Source of the DNA: JACVSF01 sp036702855
GTDB taxonomy: Bacteria > Cyanobacteriota > Cyanobacteriia > Phormidesmidales > Phormidesmidaceae
Direction: 5' to 3'
Assembly (NCBI GenBank): GCA_036702855.1
Contig: DATNQF010000170.1
Span: 1 to 22,040 of the forward strand
Length of the DNA stretch: 22,040 nucleotides
Below are positions 14,044-21,473 of this stretch, in pieces; the first letter of the stretch is position 1; every line of letters starts with the position of its first letter. The translations under genes were made by a program, and so were the position numbers. The notes beneath the pieces are model-generated. The model searched no databases. It saw nothing but the letters and a program-made list of their open reading frames with translations, and was not told the origin of the DNA.

Positions 14044-14085
14044 TCTACCCTCTGCCTTCTGCCCTCTATCTTCTACCTTTTCCCT
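14044..14085. repeat. Heptad tandem repeat (TCTRCCY) between groES and groEL
   Basis: Six consecutive 7-nt units lie in the 144-nt groES-groEL gap: TCTACCC, TCTGCCT, TCTGCCC, TCTATCT, TCTACCT, TTTCCCT. The transcript would carry a pyrimidine-only tract at this point. Such heptads are typical of filamentous cyanobacteria. No terminator hairpin or promoter is obvious in the rest of the gap. Confidence 0.75.
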
Positions 14086-14128
14086 AATTCTTACTTCTGC
14101 GCTTTTCAGTTAGGAGACTCTATTCATC

Positions 14129-15763
14129 ATGGCTAAGACGATTACCTACAACGAAGATGCTCGTCGTTCTTTGGAGCGGGGTTTTGACAAGCTGGCCGAA
14201 GCAGTGGCCGTTACCCTAGGTCCCAAGGGCCGTAACGTGGTGCTAGAGAAGAAGTTTGGTGCGCCCCAAATTATTAACGATGGTGTCACCATCGCCAAGG
14301 AAATCGAGCTAGAAGATCACATTGAAAATACGGCTGTTTCCCTGTTGCGGCAGGCAGCAGCAAAGACCAACGATGCCGCTGGCGACGGTACCACTACTGC
14401 AACCGTGCTGGCTCACGCCATCGTTAAAGAAGGTCTGCGTAACGTTGCAGCAGGTGCCAACGCTATTTCCCTTAAGCGCGGCATCGACAAAGCGACTGCG
14501 TTTCTGGTGGACAAGATTGCTGAGCAAGCCCGTCCCGTGGGTGATTCCAAGTCCATTGCACAAGTCGGCTCCATCTCTGCTGGAAACGATGAGGAAGTCG
14601 GCAACATGATTGCCGAAGCGATGGACAAGGTTGGTCGTGAGGGCGTTATCTCTCTCGAAGAAGGCAAGTCCATGACCACTGAACTAGAGGTCACTGAAGG
14701 GATGCGCTTTGATAAGGGCTACCTGTCTCCCTACTTCGTTACTGACACCGAGCGGATGGAAGCAGTGTTGGATGATCCTTACATCCTGATCACTGACAAG
14801 AAGATTACCTTGGTGCAGGATCTAGTGCCCGTGCTGGAGCAAGTAGCTCGCGCTGGCAAGCCTCTGATGATCATCGCTGAAGACATTGAAAAAGAAGCAC
14901 TGGCGACTCTGGTGGTCAACCGGATGCGCGGTGTACTGAATGTAGCCGCCGTTAAAGCTCCTGGCTTTGGCGATCGCCGTAAGGCCATGCTGGAAGACAT
15001 CGCTGTGTTGACGGTTGGTCAGGTTGTCAGCGAAGACACTGGCCTCAAGCTGGACAACACCAAGCTGGAGATGCTGGGCACCGCTCGCCGGATCACCATC
15101 ACCAAAGACACCACTACCATCGTGGCTGAAGGCAACGAAGCTCAGGTGAAAGCGCGCTGCGAGCAAATTCGTCGTCAAATGGACGAAACCGAGTCTAGCT
15201 ACGACAAAGAGAAGCTGCAAGAGCGTTTGGCTAAGCTCTCTGGTGGGGTTGCCGTAATCAAAGTCGGTGCTGCCACCGAAACCGAGATGAAGGATCGCAA
15301 GCTGCGCCTAGAAGATGCGATTAACGCGACCAAGGCAGCAGTCGAAGAAGGTATTGTCCCCGGCGGTGGCACTACCCTGGCACACCTCGCTCCTCAACTC
15401 GAAGAGTGGTCTGCTGCTAACCTCAGTGGCGAAGAGCTGATTGGGGCTCAGATTGTTACCCGTGCTCTGACTGCGCCTCTCAGCCGCATTGCGGAAAACG
15501 CTGGTTTCAACGGTGCTGTGATCACTGAGCAAGTCAAAGCCAAAGACTTCAATGTGGGCTACGACGCGGCTAACAACCAGTTCGTAGACATGTTCGAAGC
15601 TGGTATCGTTGACCCTGCTAAAGTAACCCGCTCCGCACTGCAAAACGCAGCTTCCATCGCGTCGATGGTGTTGACCACCGAGTGCATTGTGGTTGACAAG
15701 CCTGAGCCGAAGCAGCCTGCCGCTGGCGCTGGCGCTGGTATGGGCGGCGACTTCGACTACTAA
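14129..15763 (+). CDS. groEL: Chaperonin GroEL (Cpn60), operon-linked copy
   Basis: GroEL forms the 14-mer ATP-dependent folding chamber. The 544-residue product is full length: [17 protein letters not shown] at the start, [19 protein letters not shown], the ATP-binding [14 protein letters not shown], the apical domain [25 protein letters not shown]-type region (here LTVGQ), and [13 protein letters not shown]. The C-terminus is a short [12 protein letters not shown] tail instead of GGM repeats. A TAGGAGA sequence precedes the ATG by about 11 nt. Being groES-linked, it corresponds to the GroEL1 type of cyanobacteria, which usually have a second unlinked copy. Control is through the upstream CIRCE and K-box. 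Confidence 0.98.
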   Translation: [544 protein letters not shown]

Positions 15764-15772
15764 AGTTAAATC

Positions 15773-15804
15773 AGAAACTGGGTTTCTCAAGAAACCCGGT
15801 TTCT
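15773..15804. repeat. Palindromic repeat pair AGAAACYSGGTTTCT
   Basis: AGAAACTGGGTTTCT (15773-15787) and AGAAACCCGGTTTCT (15790-15804) are separated by CA. Each is itself near-palindromic, and the second matches the reverse complement of the first at 14 of 15 positions, so one 15-bp hairpin can form. This GGTTTCT-type palindrome is dispersed through several cyanobacterial genomes. It sits just before the groEL terminator. Confidence 0.7.
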
Positions 15805-15806
15805 AT

Positions 15807-15840
15807 AAGCGGCTGTCTCTCCAGAGACAGCCGCTTTTGA
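15807..15840 (+). terminator. Strong rho-independent-like terminator of groESL
   Basis: AAGCGGCTGTCTCT (15807-15820) pairs perfectly with AGAGACAGCCGCTT (15823-15836) around CC. It is followed by a short T-rich stretch (TTGATTT). The GC-rich 14-bp stem 43 nt after the groEL stop is a convincing transcription end. Confidence 0.88.
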
Positions 15841-15886
15841 TTTGGATGGGCTGTTTTAGAATTGAGGCACATGCTAGGCAACGGTG

Positions 15887-16960
15887 ATGGCGAAATCGAA
15901 AGAATCCGAAATGGTTCCCAAGGCGATGCAGGAGAAGTGCGATCGCATCACGACCATCACCAACCAATTTGCCCAGGAACATCTCAATGATGAATACGCA
16001 GCGCTGATTCGACGGGCGGTAGTGGCACTCTGTCGAAAACGGCCCTCTCCCTTAGCCAGCGGTAAAGAGAAAACTTGGGCCTGCGGCATCTGCCATGCAA
16101 TTGGCATGGTCAACCTTCTGTTTGACCCAGAGCAGACACCACACATTAGCGCTAGAGATCTTTGTGCATGGTTTGAAGTGGGCATCAGTAATGGGCAAGC
16201 CAAGTCTAAGCAAATTCGGGAAATGCTGAATATGCATCAGACAGCCTTAGAGTGGTGCCTGCCTAGCAAGATGGATCAGAACTCATCAATCTGGCAGATC
16301 TCTGTGGATGGAATGACCTTAGATGCCAGAACTGCCTCGCGGGATGTCCAAGAAGCATTGGTCACTATGGGATTGATTCCCTACATACCGGGAGAAACAC
16401 CAGAGCAGACCGAGCTTGAGTCCTCGAACTCTCCAGAGAGGGCTGCTTCCTCACCTTCTCGAAAGGCTGCCAAAGATCCTACGGCTTCTCCTTCGCGAGA
16501 TGCGCTGTATGTACTGGAAGTCAATTTAGTTGACGGCCCGATGACTGATGACTTTATAGACGACAACCCACAAGTGTCGCGCACCATCGAGATCAAAGGC
16601 AGCCAAACCTTGAAGGATTTGCATCAAGCTATTTTCAAGGCGCTAAACCGCGAAGAAGAGCACCTATATGAGTTCCAGATTGGTGGACAGGGGCCAAATG
16701 ATCCCAATGCCAAACGCTATAGCGTGAAAGAGGCGTTTTCGATGCCGGGGCAACCTCCTACGGGAGACGTTGCAAAAACCTCAATCAACAAGCTGGGTTT
16801 AACGGCTGGTGAGGTCTTCGGCTACTGGTTTGACTTTGGCGATGACTGGTGGCACGTCGTTGCTGTAATGGAGATTAAAGAAAAGGCTGGGAAAGGCAAG
16901 TATCCCAAAGTGACGCATCAAATCGGAGCTAGCCCACCTCAGTACGCGGATTTTGATTAG
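15887..16960 (+). CDS. DUF6398 + plasmid pRiA4b ORF-3-like fusion protein
   Basis: This 357-residue soluble protein has two recognisable parts. The N-terminal region (about 17-118: FAQEHLNDEYAALIRRAVVALCRKRPSPLASG to HISARDLCAWFEVG and SKQIREML) resembles DUF6398. A charged, low-complexity linker (about 165-200) leads to a C-terminal part (about 205-340) with LEVNLVDGP, KDLHQAIFKALN, HLYEFQIGG and YWFDFGDDWWHVVAV. This is the pattern of the pRiA4b ORF-3 family, often found on plasmids and mobile elements. The molecular function is unknown. ATG 15887 is preferred over the GTG directly before it; no Shine-Dalgarno is evident. It is a single gene after the groEL terminator. Confidence 0.85.
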   Translation: MAKSKESEMVPKAMQEKCDRITTITNQFAQEHLNDEYAALIRRAVVALCRKRPSPLASGKEKTWACGICHAIGMVNLLFDPEQTPHISARDLCAWFEVGISNGQAKSKQIREMLNMHQTALEWCLPSKMDQNSSIWQISVDGMTLDARTASRDVQEALVTMGLIPYIPGETPEQTELESSNSPERAASSPSRKAAKDPTASPSRDALYVLEVNLVDGPMTDDFIDDNPQVSRTIEIKGSQTLKDLHQAIFKALNREEEHLYEFQIGGQGPNDPNAKRYSVKEAFSMPGQPPTGDVAKTSINKLGLTAGEVFGYWFDFGDDWWHVVAVMEIKEKAGKGKYPKVTHQIGASPPQYADFD

Positions 16961-17269
16961 AGTGGGAAGCAAAGCAGGGACCAAACGGTTTCCTCATTGG
17001 GGCATTGTTTACTGGGAAAGCCGGGACAAGGTGCAGTCTCACCTGATTTAGTGCTGTACCTGGGTGAGAACTATCCTCGCTGGCAAGCAGGTCAGCCTCG
17101 TCGAGTTGATCTGACGCAGTGGCCGTCTCCTGCCTTAGTGGGTGAGATTTCTGATGCAACCCTGCCAACCGATTTGGATGAGAAGAAGCAACTCTACGCT
17201 TTGTTAGGGGTGCCGGAATATTGGGTGATCGATCCAGCCAGTAATCCATTATCTCCTTTGCCTGGCTAG
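16961..17269 (+). pseudogene. Remnant of a Uma2-family (DUF820) PD-(D/E)XK nuclease gene
   Basis: An open stretch (TTG at 16997 at the earliest plausible start) encodes SPDLVLYLGENYPRW, then LVGEISDATLPTDLDEKKQLYALLGVPEYWVID. This is the catalytic core of Uma2/DUF820 proteins, with the Asp of PDL, the Glu of GEIS and the Lys of EKKQ in place. Family members are about 180-230 residues. Here roughly the first half and the C-terminal strand region are missing, and the frame stops a dozen residues after WVID, one base before an inverted-repeat element. There is no credible start codon with a ribosome site. I read it as a decayed, mobile-type gene. Confidence 0.72.
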
Positions 17270-17270
17270 C

Positions 17271-17302
17271 GTTGGGTTTCGCAGAGCCTCAACCCAACCT
17301 AC
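17271..17302. repeat. Inverted-repeat element GTTGGGTT...AACCCAACCTAC
   Basis: GTTGGGTT (17271-17278) and AACCCAAC (17291-17298) form an 8-bp perfect inverted repeat around a 12-nt centre, followed by CTAC. GTAGGTTGGGTT-type palindromes are widespread dispersed repeats in filamentous cyanobacteria. It adjoins the broken 3' end of the Uma2 remnant and lies between convergent genes, so it could also act as a weak terminator. Confidence 0.6.
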
Positions 17303-17315
17303 AGAACTAAACTGC

Positions 17316-18212
17316 CTAAGGCAAAGCTCTTGCCAGTTTGCCTTCTAGAGCCAACAAGCGCTCAATGCGTTGCTTTGTGGAGGGGTGAGTGGCAAACAAA
17401 CTTGATAACCCCTTTCCAGAAAAAGCGTTGACGACCAACAGCGGCTCAAAGGCGGGATTTCCCTGGATTGGCAGGTGGCGAGCTGTAGCTTCCAACTTTT
17501 GCAGAGCGCTCGCCAAAGCCCGTGGCTTGCGGGTAAGGCGAACCGAGCCTGCATCCGCTTCAAACTCACGAGCCCGAGAAATGCTCATCTGAATCAGCGC
17601 TGCCGCTAGCGGAGCCAGGAATACAGCCAACAGCAATCCTAGTGGGTTAGGGGCGTTACGGTCATCGCGATTGTAGGCCATGCCATAAGTGGCCCACTGT
17701 GCCATATAGGCAAGCGACGAGATCGCTCCACCAATAGTTGCTGCAACCGCCTGGGTAAGCGTGTCTCGGTTAATAATGTGGGTCAACTCGTGACCGATGA
17801 CGCCCTCAATCTCGTCTCGGCTGAGCAAATTGACAATGCCTTCAGTGACTGCAACGGCAGCATGACTGGGATCGCGCCCAGTGGCGAAGGCATTAGCCCC
17901 AGCACTAGGAATCACATAGACTGCCGGAGTAGGAATCTCGGCTTCTTGGCTCAAGCGCTCGATGATTTCATAGATTTCGGGAGCTTGCGCTGGCGTAACT
18001 CGCTGAGCCCGATAAGCCCTTAAAGCAATGGTGTCAGAAAAGTACCAAGAACCCAGGTTGCTCACTGCTGCCAACAGCAGCCCAAAGAAAATACCGGTAG
18101 TGCCCCCAACAATGAGGTACCCCAGACCCACCAAAAGGCCAGAAAGTAAGGCCAACAAGGCAAGGGTTTTGAATTGGTTCACCGCCGAACGTTGTCCACG
18201 CCTGGACTGCAT
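17316..18212 (-). CDS. htpX: HtpX-like membrane zinc metalloprotease
   Basis: HtpX (M48B family) degrades misfolded membrane proteins from the cytoplasmic face. The product is 298 residues from ATG 18212. It has two N-terminal membrane segments (TLALLALLSGLLVGLGYLIV and TGIFFGLLLAAVSNLG), the zinc motif GHELTHIINRD (HELTH at about 141-145), a further membrane region, and the third-ligand motif SRAREFEADA. The frame is open to a GTG at 18242, and a GTG at 18182 (NQFKTLAL start) gives the N-terminus most common in the family, so the start is uncertain by about 10 codons either way. It follows the 294-residue unknown protein on the same strand. Confidence 0.93.
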   Translation of the reverse strand: MQSRRGQRSAVNQFKTLALLALLSGLLVGLGYLIVGGTTGIFFGLLLAAVSNLGSWYFSDTIALRAYRAQRVTPAQAPEIYEIIERLSQEAEIPTPAVYVIPSAGANAFATGRDPSHAAVAVTEGIVNLLSRDEIEGVIGHELTHIINRDTLTQAVAATIGGAISSLAYMAQWATYGMAYNRDDRNAPNPLGLLLAVFLAPLAAALIQMSISRAREFEADAGSVRLTRKPRALASALQKLEATARHLPIQGNPAFEPLLVVNAFSGKGLSSLFATHPSTKQRIERLLALEGKLARALP

Positions 18213-18295
18213 GGCCTTACTGTTGAAATCAACAGGTAGCACCCTAACGTTGAGAAGCGCGGAGTGTCGCGCCTCTCCAGAGAGATTCAGACGGC

Positions 18296-19180
18296 TTAAA
18301 TCTCCGCTACGGCTCGTTCAATCAAGCGACGGGCCAAAGTTTGAACCCCCGTATGCTCGTAGTATTTGACAGACATATCGAGAAAGGCTCCTAGATAATC
18401 AAGCTTGCTTTGAGAGCCTTCAACAAAGCCGCTCACGTTGTTTAGCAGCTTGCTTTGGGTGATGTTTTGACTGGTGACAAAGCTATCCATCCAGCCTTTT
18501 GTGGATTCAAAGCTCTCAGTGATAAAGGCTAGCTTGCCTTTAGAGTCGTTGCCGGGAATTTCTTTTTCTACTCCCTTGAACGTGCGGTTGTGCTCTAGGT
18601 CGGAAGGTCCCATACCCTTGATCATGTCCAAGGCTTTGCCAGTAAAGCCAGCGCCTAGGGGAATGATGCCATCGAAGGAAACCAAAGCTGCCATGCGCAT
18701 CAAAGACTCACCACTGTAATCGCCCAAGGCCCGCAGAAAGTCACCGAGGCTATCCCCCGGAATACCGTTGATTTGGCAAAAGGCCACGACTTCAGTCACC
18801 AGCTTGACGGCCAGGTCAAGCGTTTGGGCTTTTTCGGGCTTGGGCGTGACGTTTTTCAAAAAGCCCAAGAAGGTATCTTGCCCAACGCGATTAGCTAGGG
18901 CAGCGGTGCCTAACAGTCCAGAAGCTGAGTCAACTGTTTGGTACAGCCACAGCGCACGCTGATAGCCCTGGGACTTATCGTTGAACAGTGCGATCGCACG
19001 TTCCGCAATGGCCTGCACCATGGCCGGATCGCTCTCACCCGTCACGGTCCTGATTGTGTTGTCAAAGCCAGTTAGATTGTTCCACTGGCCGGGAATAAAA
19101 GTATCGAGCGACCTCAAGGCCATTACGGTGATGCCGCCGTTGGGCAGCTTGTCTACCAGTTCGTAAATCTTTGTGCTCAC
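18296..19180 (-). CDS. Conserved alpha-helical protein, function unknown (GTG start)
   Basis: The product is 294 residues with no signal peptide and no clear membrane segments. It reads as one long run of amphipathic helices (AMVQAIAERAIALFNDKSQG, then DLAVKLVTEVVAFCQ and KLDYLGAFLDMSVKYYEHTG), with a Gly-rich middle (GIIPLGAGFTGKALDMIKGMGPSD). I do not recognise a family name. The GTG start has AAGGAGA 6 nt upstream. It begins 30 nt after the stop of the upstream lipoprotein gene, so the two are very likely translated from one transcript and may work together at the envelope. htpX follows downstream on the same strand. Confidence 0.8.
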   Translation of the reverse strand: MSTKIYELVDKLPNGGITVMALRSLDTFIPGQWNNLTGFDNTIRTVTGESDPAMVQAIAERAIALFNDKSQGYQRALWLYQTVDSASGLLGTAALANRVGQDTFLGFLKNVTPKPEKAQTLDLAVKLVTEVVAFCQINGIPGDSLGDFLRALGDYSGESLMRMAALVSFDGIIPLGAGFTGKALDMIKGMGPSDLEHNRTFKGVEKEIPGNDSKGKLAFITESFESTKGWMDSFVTSQNITQSKLLNNVSGFVEGSQSKLDYLGAFLDMSVKYYEHTGVQTLARRLIERAVAEI

Positions 19181-19210
19181 GGTTCTCTCCTTATTACTTG
19201 CCAGCAGGGA

Positions 19211-19819
19211 TTAAGACGCGGGTTGAGGGACCAAGTTGGGCAGTCTCTGGGGAACCTCCGGTAGGCTTGGAGCTTTAGCTGCGGGCGCAGTCTTGGCAGG
19301 GGCGATCGCACCCTTGAGTTGGGCAATTCCTTGAAGGTCAAACTTCTGAATCCAAGCTTCCCTGTCGGCCTGAGTGAAGTTGGGGGAACGGGAAAGCACC
19401 TTTACCTGATAGCGATCGTTAACCAAGATGCCTGTTGCGGTTGTGCCCTGATTAACAGCGGGATATCCAGAAATTTGGGAGGTCGCGCTTTTGTACTTGT
19501 CAGCGGCGGCGGGCAAGCTGGTCGTGTCGTTAATGGTCAGCATAGCGACAGTTTGACCGTCTTTGTTTAGCTTGTACTCCGCAAATCCTTTTTTCTCCTG
19601 GGCTGGGATCACCTCGTAGCCATCCCCAGAATCGGGAAAAAACTTGTTGAAGGTTGCTCCTTGTTCAGCCTTTTGATCAACCGCAGCGGGAGCTTTCCGG
19701 CCAGTAGTATCTTCCTGCACCTGGTCATATTTATTTGGGGCAGAGGCACAGGCCGAAACGATTAGCACGAGACAGATGAGGACAGGGGCCAGTTTTCTTA
19801 ACCAGCGATCAATACGCAT
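19211..19819 (-). CDS. Lipoprotein of unknown function
   Basis: The 202-residue product has a basic N-terminus (MRIDRWLRK), a hydrophobic segment and the lipobox VSAC, with Cys24 as the lipidated residue. A compact domain at about 55-170 follows (FNKFFPDSGDGYEVIPAQEKKGFAEYKL, MLTINDTTSLPAAADKYKSA, RYQVKVLSRSPNFTQADREAWIQKFDLQGI). It ends in an Ala/Pro-rich tail. It has a strong AGGAGG 6 nt before the ATG. The next gene, the 294-residue helical protein, follows after 30 nt. No known family comes to mind. The lipoprotein call is solid; its role is unknown. Confidence 0.82.
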   Translation of the reverse strand: MRIDRWLRKLAPVLICLVLIVSACASAPNKYDQVQEDTTGRKAPAAVDQKAEQGATFNKFFPDSGDGYEVIPAQEKKGFAEYKLNKDGQTVAMLTINDTTSLPAAADKYKSATSQISGYPAVNQGTTATGILVNDRYQVKVLSRSPNFTQADREAWIQKFDLQGIAQLKGAIAPAKTAPAAKAPSLPEVPQRLPNLVPQPAS

Positions 19820-19983
19820 GGAAATCCTCCTGAAGTGAACAGGTAATCATTGATATTTTTAGAGATGCTGCGGAACTTTGGATGTCAGGCCGATAACGTT
19901 GATGGATGCTGGGGGGTAGCTGACCTCGGAGAGGCCATTGTTGCCGAGCCTAACGCATTCGACCGTGCTCTGCCATGACAAGC

Positions 19984-20460
19984 CTAAATTCCTATCCCTG
20001 TCTTGATTTTGGTTAAGGCAGCCGCTTCTTTGGCACTTACTTTGTTACCAGAGCCAAACAATCCGCTGCCAGCGGCCTCTGCCACAGCAGCGCTACATTC
20101 ATAGATGAACCGCTTGTATTGGCGGATATCAGCTTCGGAGGCTTTATGAGCAAGCAGCGTAAGGGTGCTGTTGGCTGTTGCGATCGCACGATCTACCAAA
20201 GCTCCCGACCGAGCTTCTTCCGGTGTAATTTCAGGCTTTGCAGGCTTCACTTGATTGTTTCCAAGGGCCTCCTTGGAGAAAGCTGCCTGAATGATTGCGT
20301 TGTTGGGATATTTTTTAGCAGCTCCAGCGATGGCTGTAGATAACGCTGTTACTTCAATAGCCGTTGAAACTACGCCCGTATCTGCCATTGCGACTGCTAA
20401 GCCGACCAGTATAGGGGCTTCGACAATTGCTTTCAATTCTTCTGGGGTGTAGGGGCTCAT
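19984..20460 (-). CDS. Small helical conserved protein (possibly TerB-like), function unknown
   Basis: The 158-residue soluble protein is rich in Ala. It has EAPILVGLAVAMADTGVVSTAIEVTALS near the start and YKRFIYECSAAVAEAAGSGLFGSGNKVSAKEAAALTKIKTGIGI at the end. The C-terminal pattern (helix, G-rich turn, K-S-x-KEAA-L, helix) is one I have seen in bacterial proteins of unknown function, and it loosely recalls the TerB helical fold. That link is weak. GAGG lies 6 nt before the ATG. It is upstream of the lipoprotein gene with a 164-nt gap, so it may have its own promoter. Confidence 0.75.
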   Translation of the reverse strand: MSPYTPEELKAIVEAPILVGLAVAMADTGVVSTAIEVTALSTAIAGAAKKYPNNAIIQAAFSKEALGNNQVKPAKPEITPEEARSGALVDRAIATANSTLTLLAHKASEADIRQYKRFIYECSAAVAEAAGSGLFGSGNKVSAKEAAALTKIKTGIGI

Positions 20461-20731
20461 ATCAGACCTCGATTAAAGTCTTGTTTCATAACAAGGGTGT
20501 GGCTGATCGCAGAGAGAACTGTGATGCCGAGTAGGATGATTGCACTTGTTCTAGTTTGTAACAGCCCCAAAGCAAATTAGTGAAGGACGCCTTGGCTAGG
20601 GTGAGCGCAGGGAGGCCTATCTTTAAGTGCCAGAGTGAAAGAAGTGTCCATAGTGAAATCGCTCATAAGGTGTCCTTTCCTCCAAAGGAAGCGGCTACGA
20701 TAATAGGGGTTAGTGCTTAGTTGGGGTACGT
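20461..20731. other. Divergent intergenic region, 271 nt
   Basis: This stretch separates the minus-strand 158-residue gene from the plus-strand YdcF-type gene and should hold promoters for both. A GATAAT-like hexamer near 20698-20703 lies about 30 nt before the YdcF start and could be its -10 element, but no clear -35 partner is seen. No small reading frame, RNA gene or strong hairpin was recognised. Confidence 0.4.
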
Positions 20732-21361
20732 ATGGGAACCGGCAGATCAGCACCGGGACAGTCCTACGGGGTTAGGGCAACCTGGCGGCATCATAGGCGT
20801 GAGCGCCGCAAGGGGCATCTTCGCCTTTGGCTGATCCTGACTTTGGTTCTTTTCTTATGGGTGGGTCAGCAGCAGGTCAAAGCTTACTTTCAGGAGCCGC
20901 AGGCAATATTGGTACTGGGAGGCTCAGTCGATCGTGAGGAGTACGCTGCCCAAGTGGCTCAGCGCAATCCCAATCTTCAAGTGTGGGTGTCTTCTGGCAG
21001 TAATCCAGAGTATGCAGAGTGGGTTTTTCAACAGGCCCAAATTCCTCCAGATCAGGTGCGGTTGGATTACCAGGCCGTAGACACAGTGACCAACTTCACG
21101 ACGGTGGTGGATGATCTCAAAGCTCAAGGTGTTACCTGTGTGTATTTGGTAACCTCGGACTACCACATGCGAAGGGCCAGTATCATCGGTCAAATTGTCT
21201 TGGGCAGTCGTGGGATCGCCTTCAAACCCTTGCCCGTGCCCTCTGAGCACCCTGAGCCAGAAGCACTACTCCGCAGTATGCGAGATGGAGCGAGGGCTGT
21301 GTTGTGGGTAGTCACAGGACAGACAGGTTCTTCACTAGCACACACGTTAGGTAAATCTTGA
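20732..21361 (+). CDS. YdcF family (DUF218) membrane-anchored protein
   Basis: The 209-residue product has a strongly basic N-terminus (RHHRRERRKGH) and one membrane segment (about 31-47), so the main domain probably faces the periplasm. The DUF218 domain follows from about 57: AILVLGGS at its first strand, VWVSSGSNPEYAEWVF, DTVTNFTTVVDDLKAQG, and CVYLVTSDYHMRRASIIG, the conserved SDYHMRRA region. Members include E. coli YdcF and SanA/ElyC, the latter tied to envelope and polysaccharide-carrier metabolism. The substrate is unknown here. It is the first of two plus-strand genes at this end. Confidence 0.88.
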   Translation: MGTGRSAPGQSYGVRATWRHHRRERRKGHLRLWLILTLVLFLWVGQQQVKAYFQEPQAILVLGGSVDREEYAAQVAQRNPNLQVWVSSGSNPEYAEWVFQQAQIPPDQVRLDYQAVDTVTNFTTVVDDLKAQGVTCVYLVTSDYHMRRASIIGQIVLGSRGIAFKPLPVPSEHPEPEALLRSMRDGARAVLWVVTGQTGSSLAHTLGKS

Positions 21362-21417
21362 GACAGATAAATGCTGCGGTAGTCGGGAAAACACTGCGGT
21401 TTTAATAAAGACAAGGT

Positions 21418-21423
21418 TACAAT
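21418..21423 (+). promoter_or_regulatory. Possible -10 element before the TerB/Mo-nitrogenase-C gene
   Basis: TACAAT lies 50 nt upstream of the ATG at 21474 in the 112-nt gap after the YdcF-type gene. No good -35 hexamer is found 16-19 nt further upstream, so this is only a candidate. Confidence 0.28.
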
Positions 21424-21473
21424 TGAGGCGCTTCTACCGTAGAGCTTGTCCTAACGCATGTTGAGGTCAATGC

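Noticed and set aside
14822..15790. Long minus-strand frames (132 and 160 residues) opposite groEL
   Set aside because: They are antisense to one of the most conserved bacterial proteins, and their composition mirrors groEL codon bias. They are not genes.
15884..16960. Idea that the pRiA4b-type protein marks an intact transposon
   Set aside because: No transposase, terminal inverted repeats or target duplications were found around it. Only a nuclease-gene remnant and a small palindrome are nearby.
18028..18369. 113-residue plus-strand frame opposite htpX and its upstream gap
   Set aside because: It lies antisense to the conserved HtpX frame, has no family features and no ribosome site. It is a shadow of the real gene.
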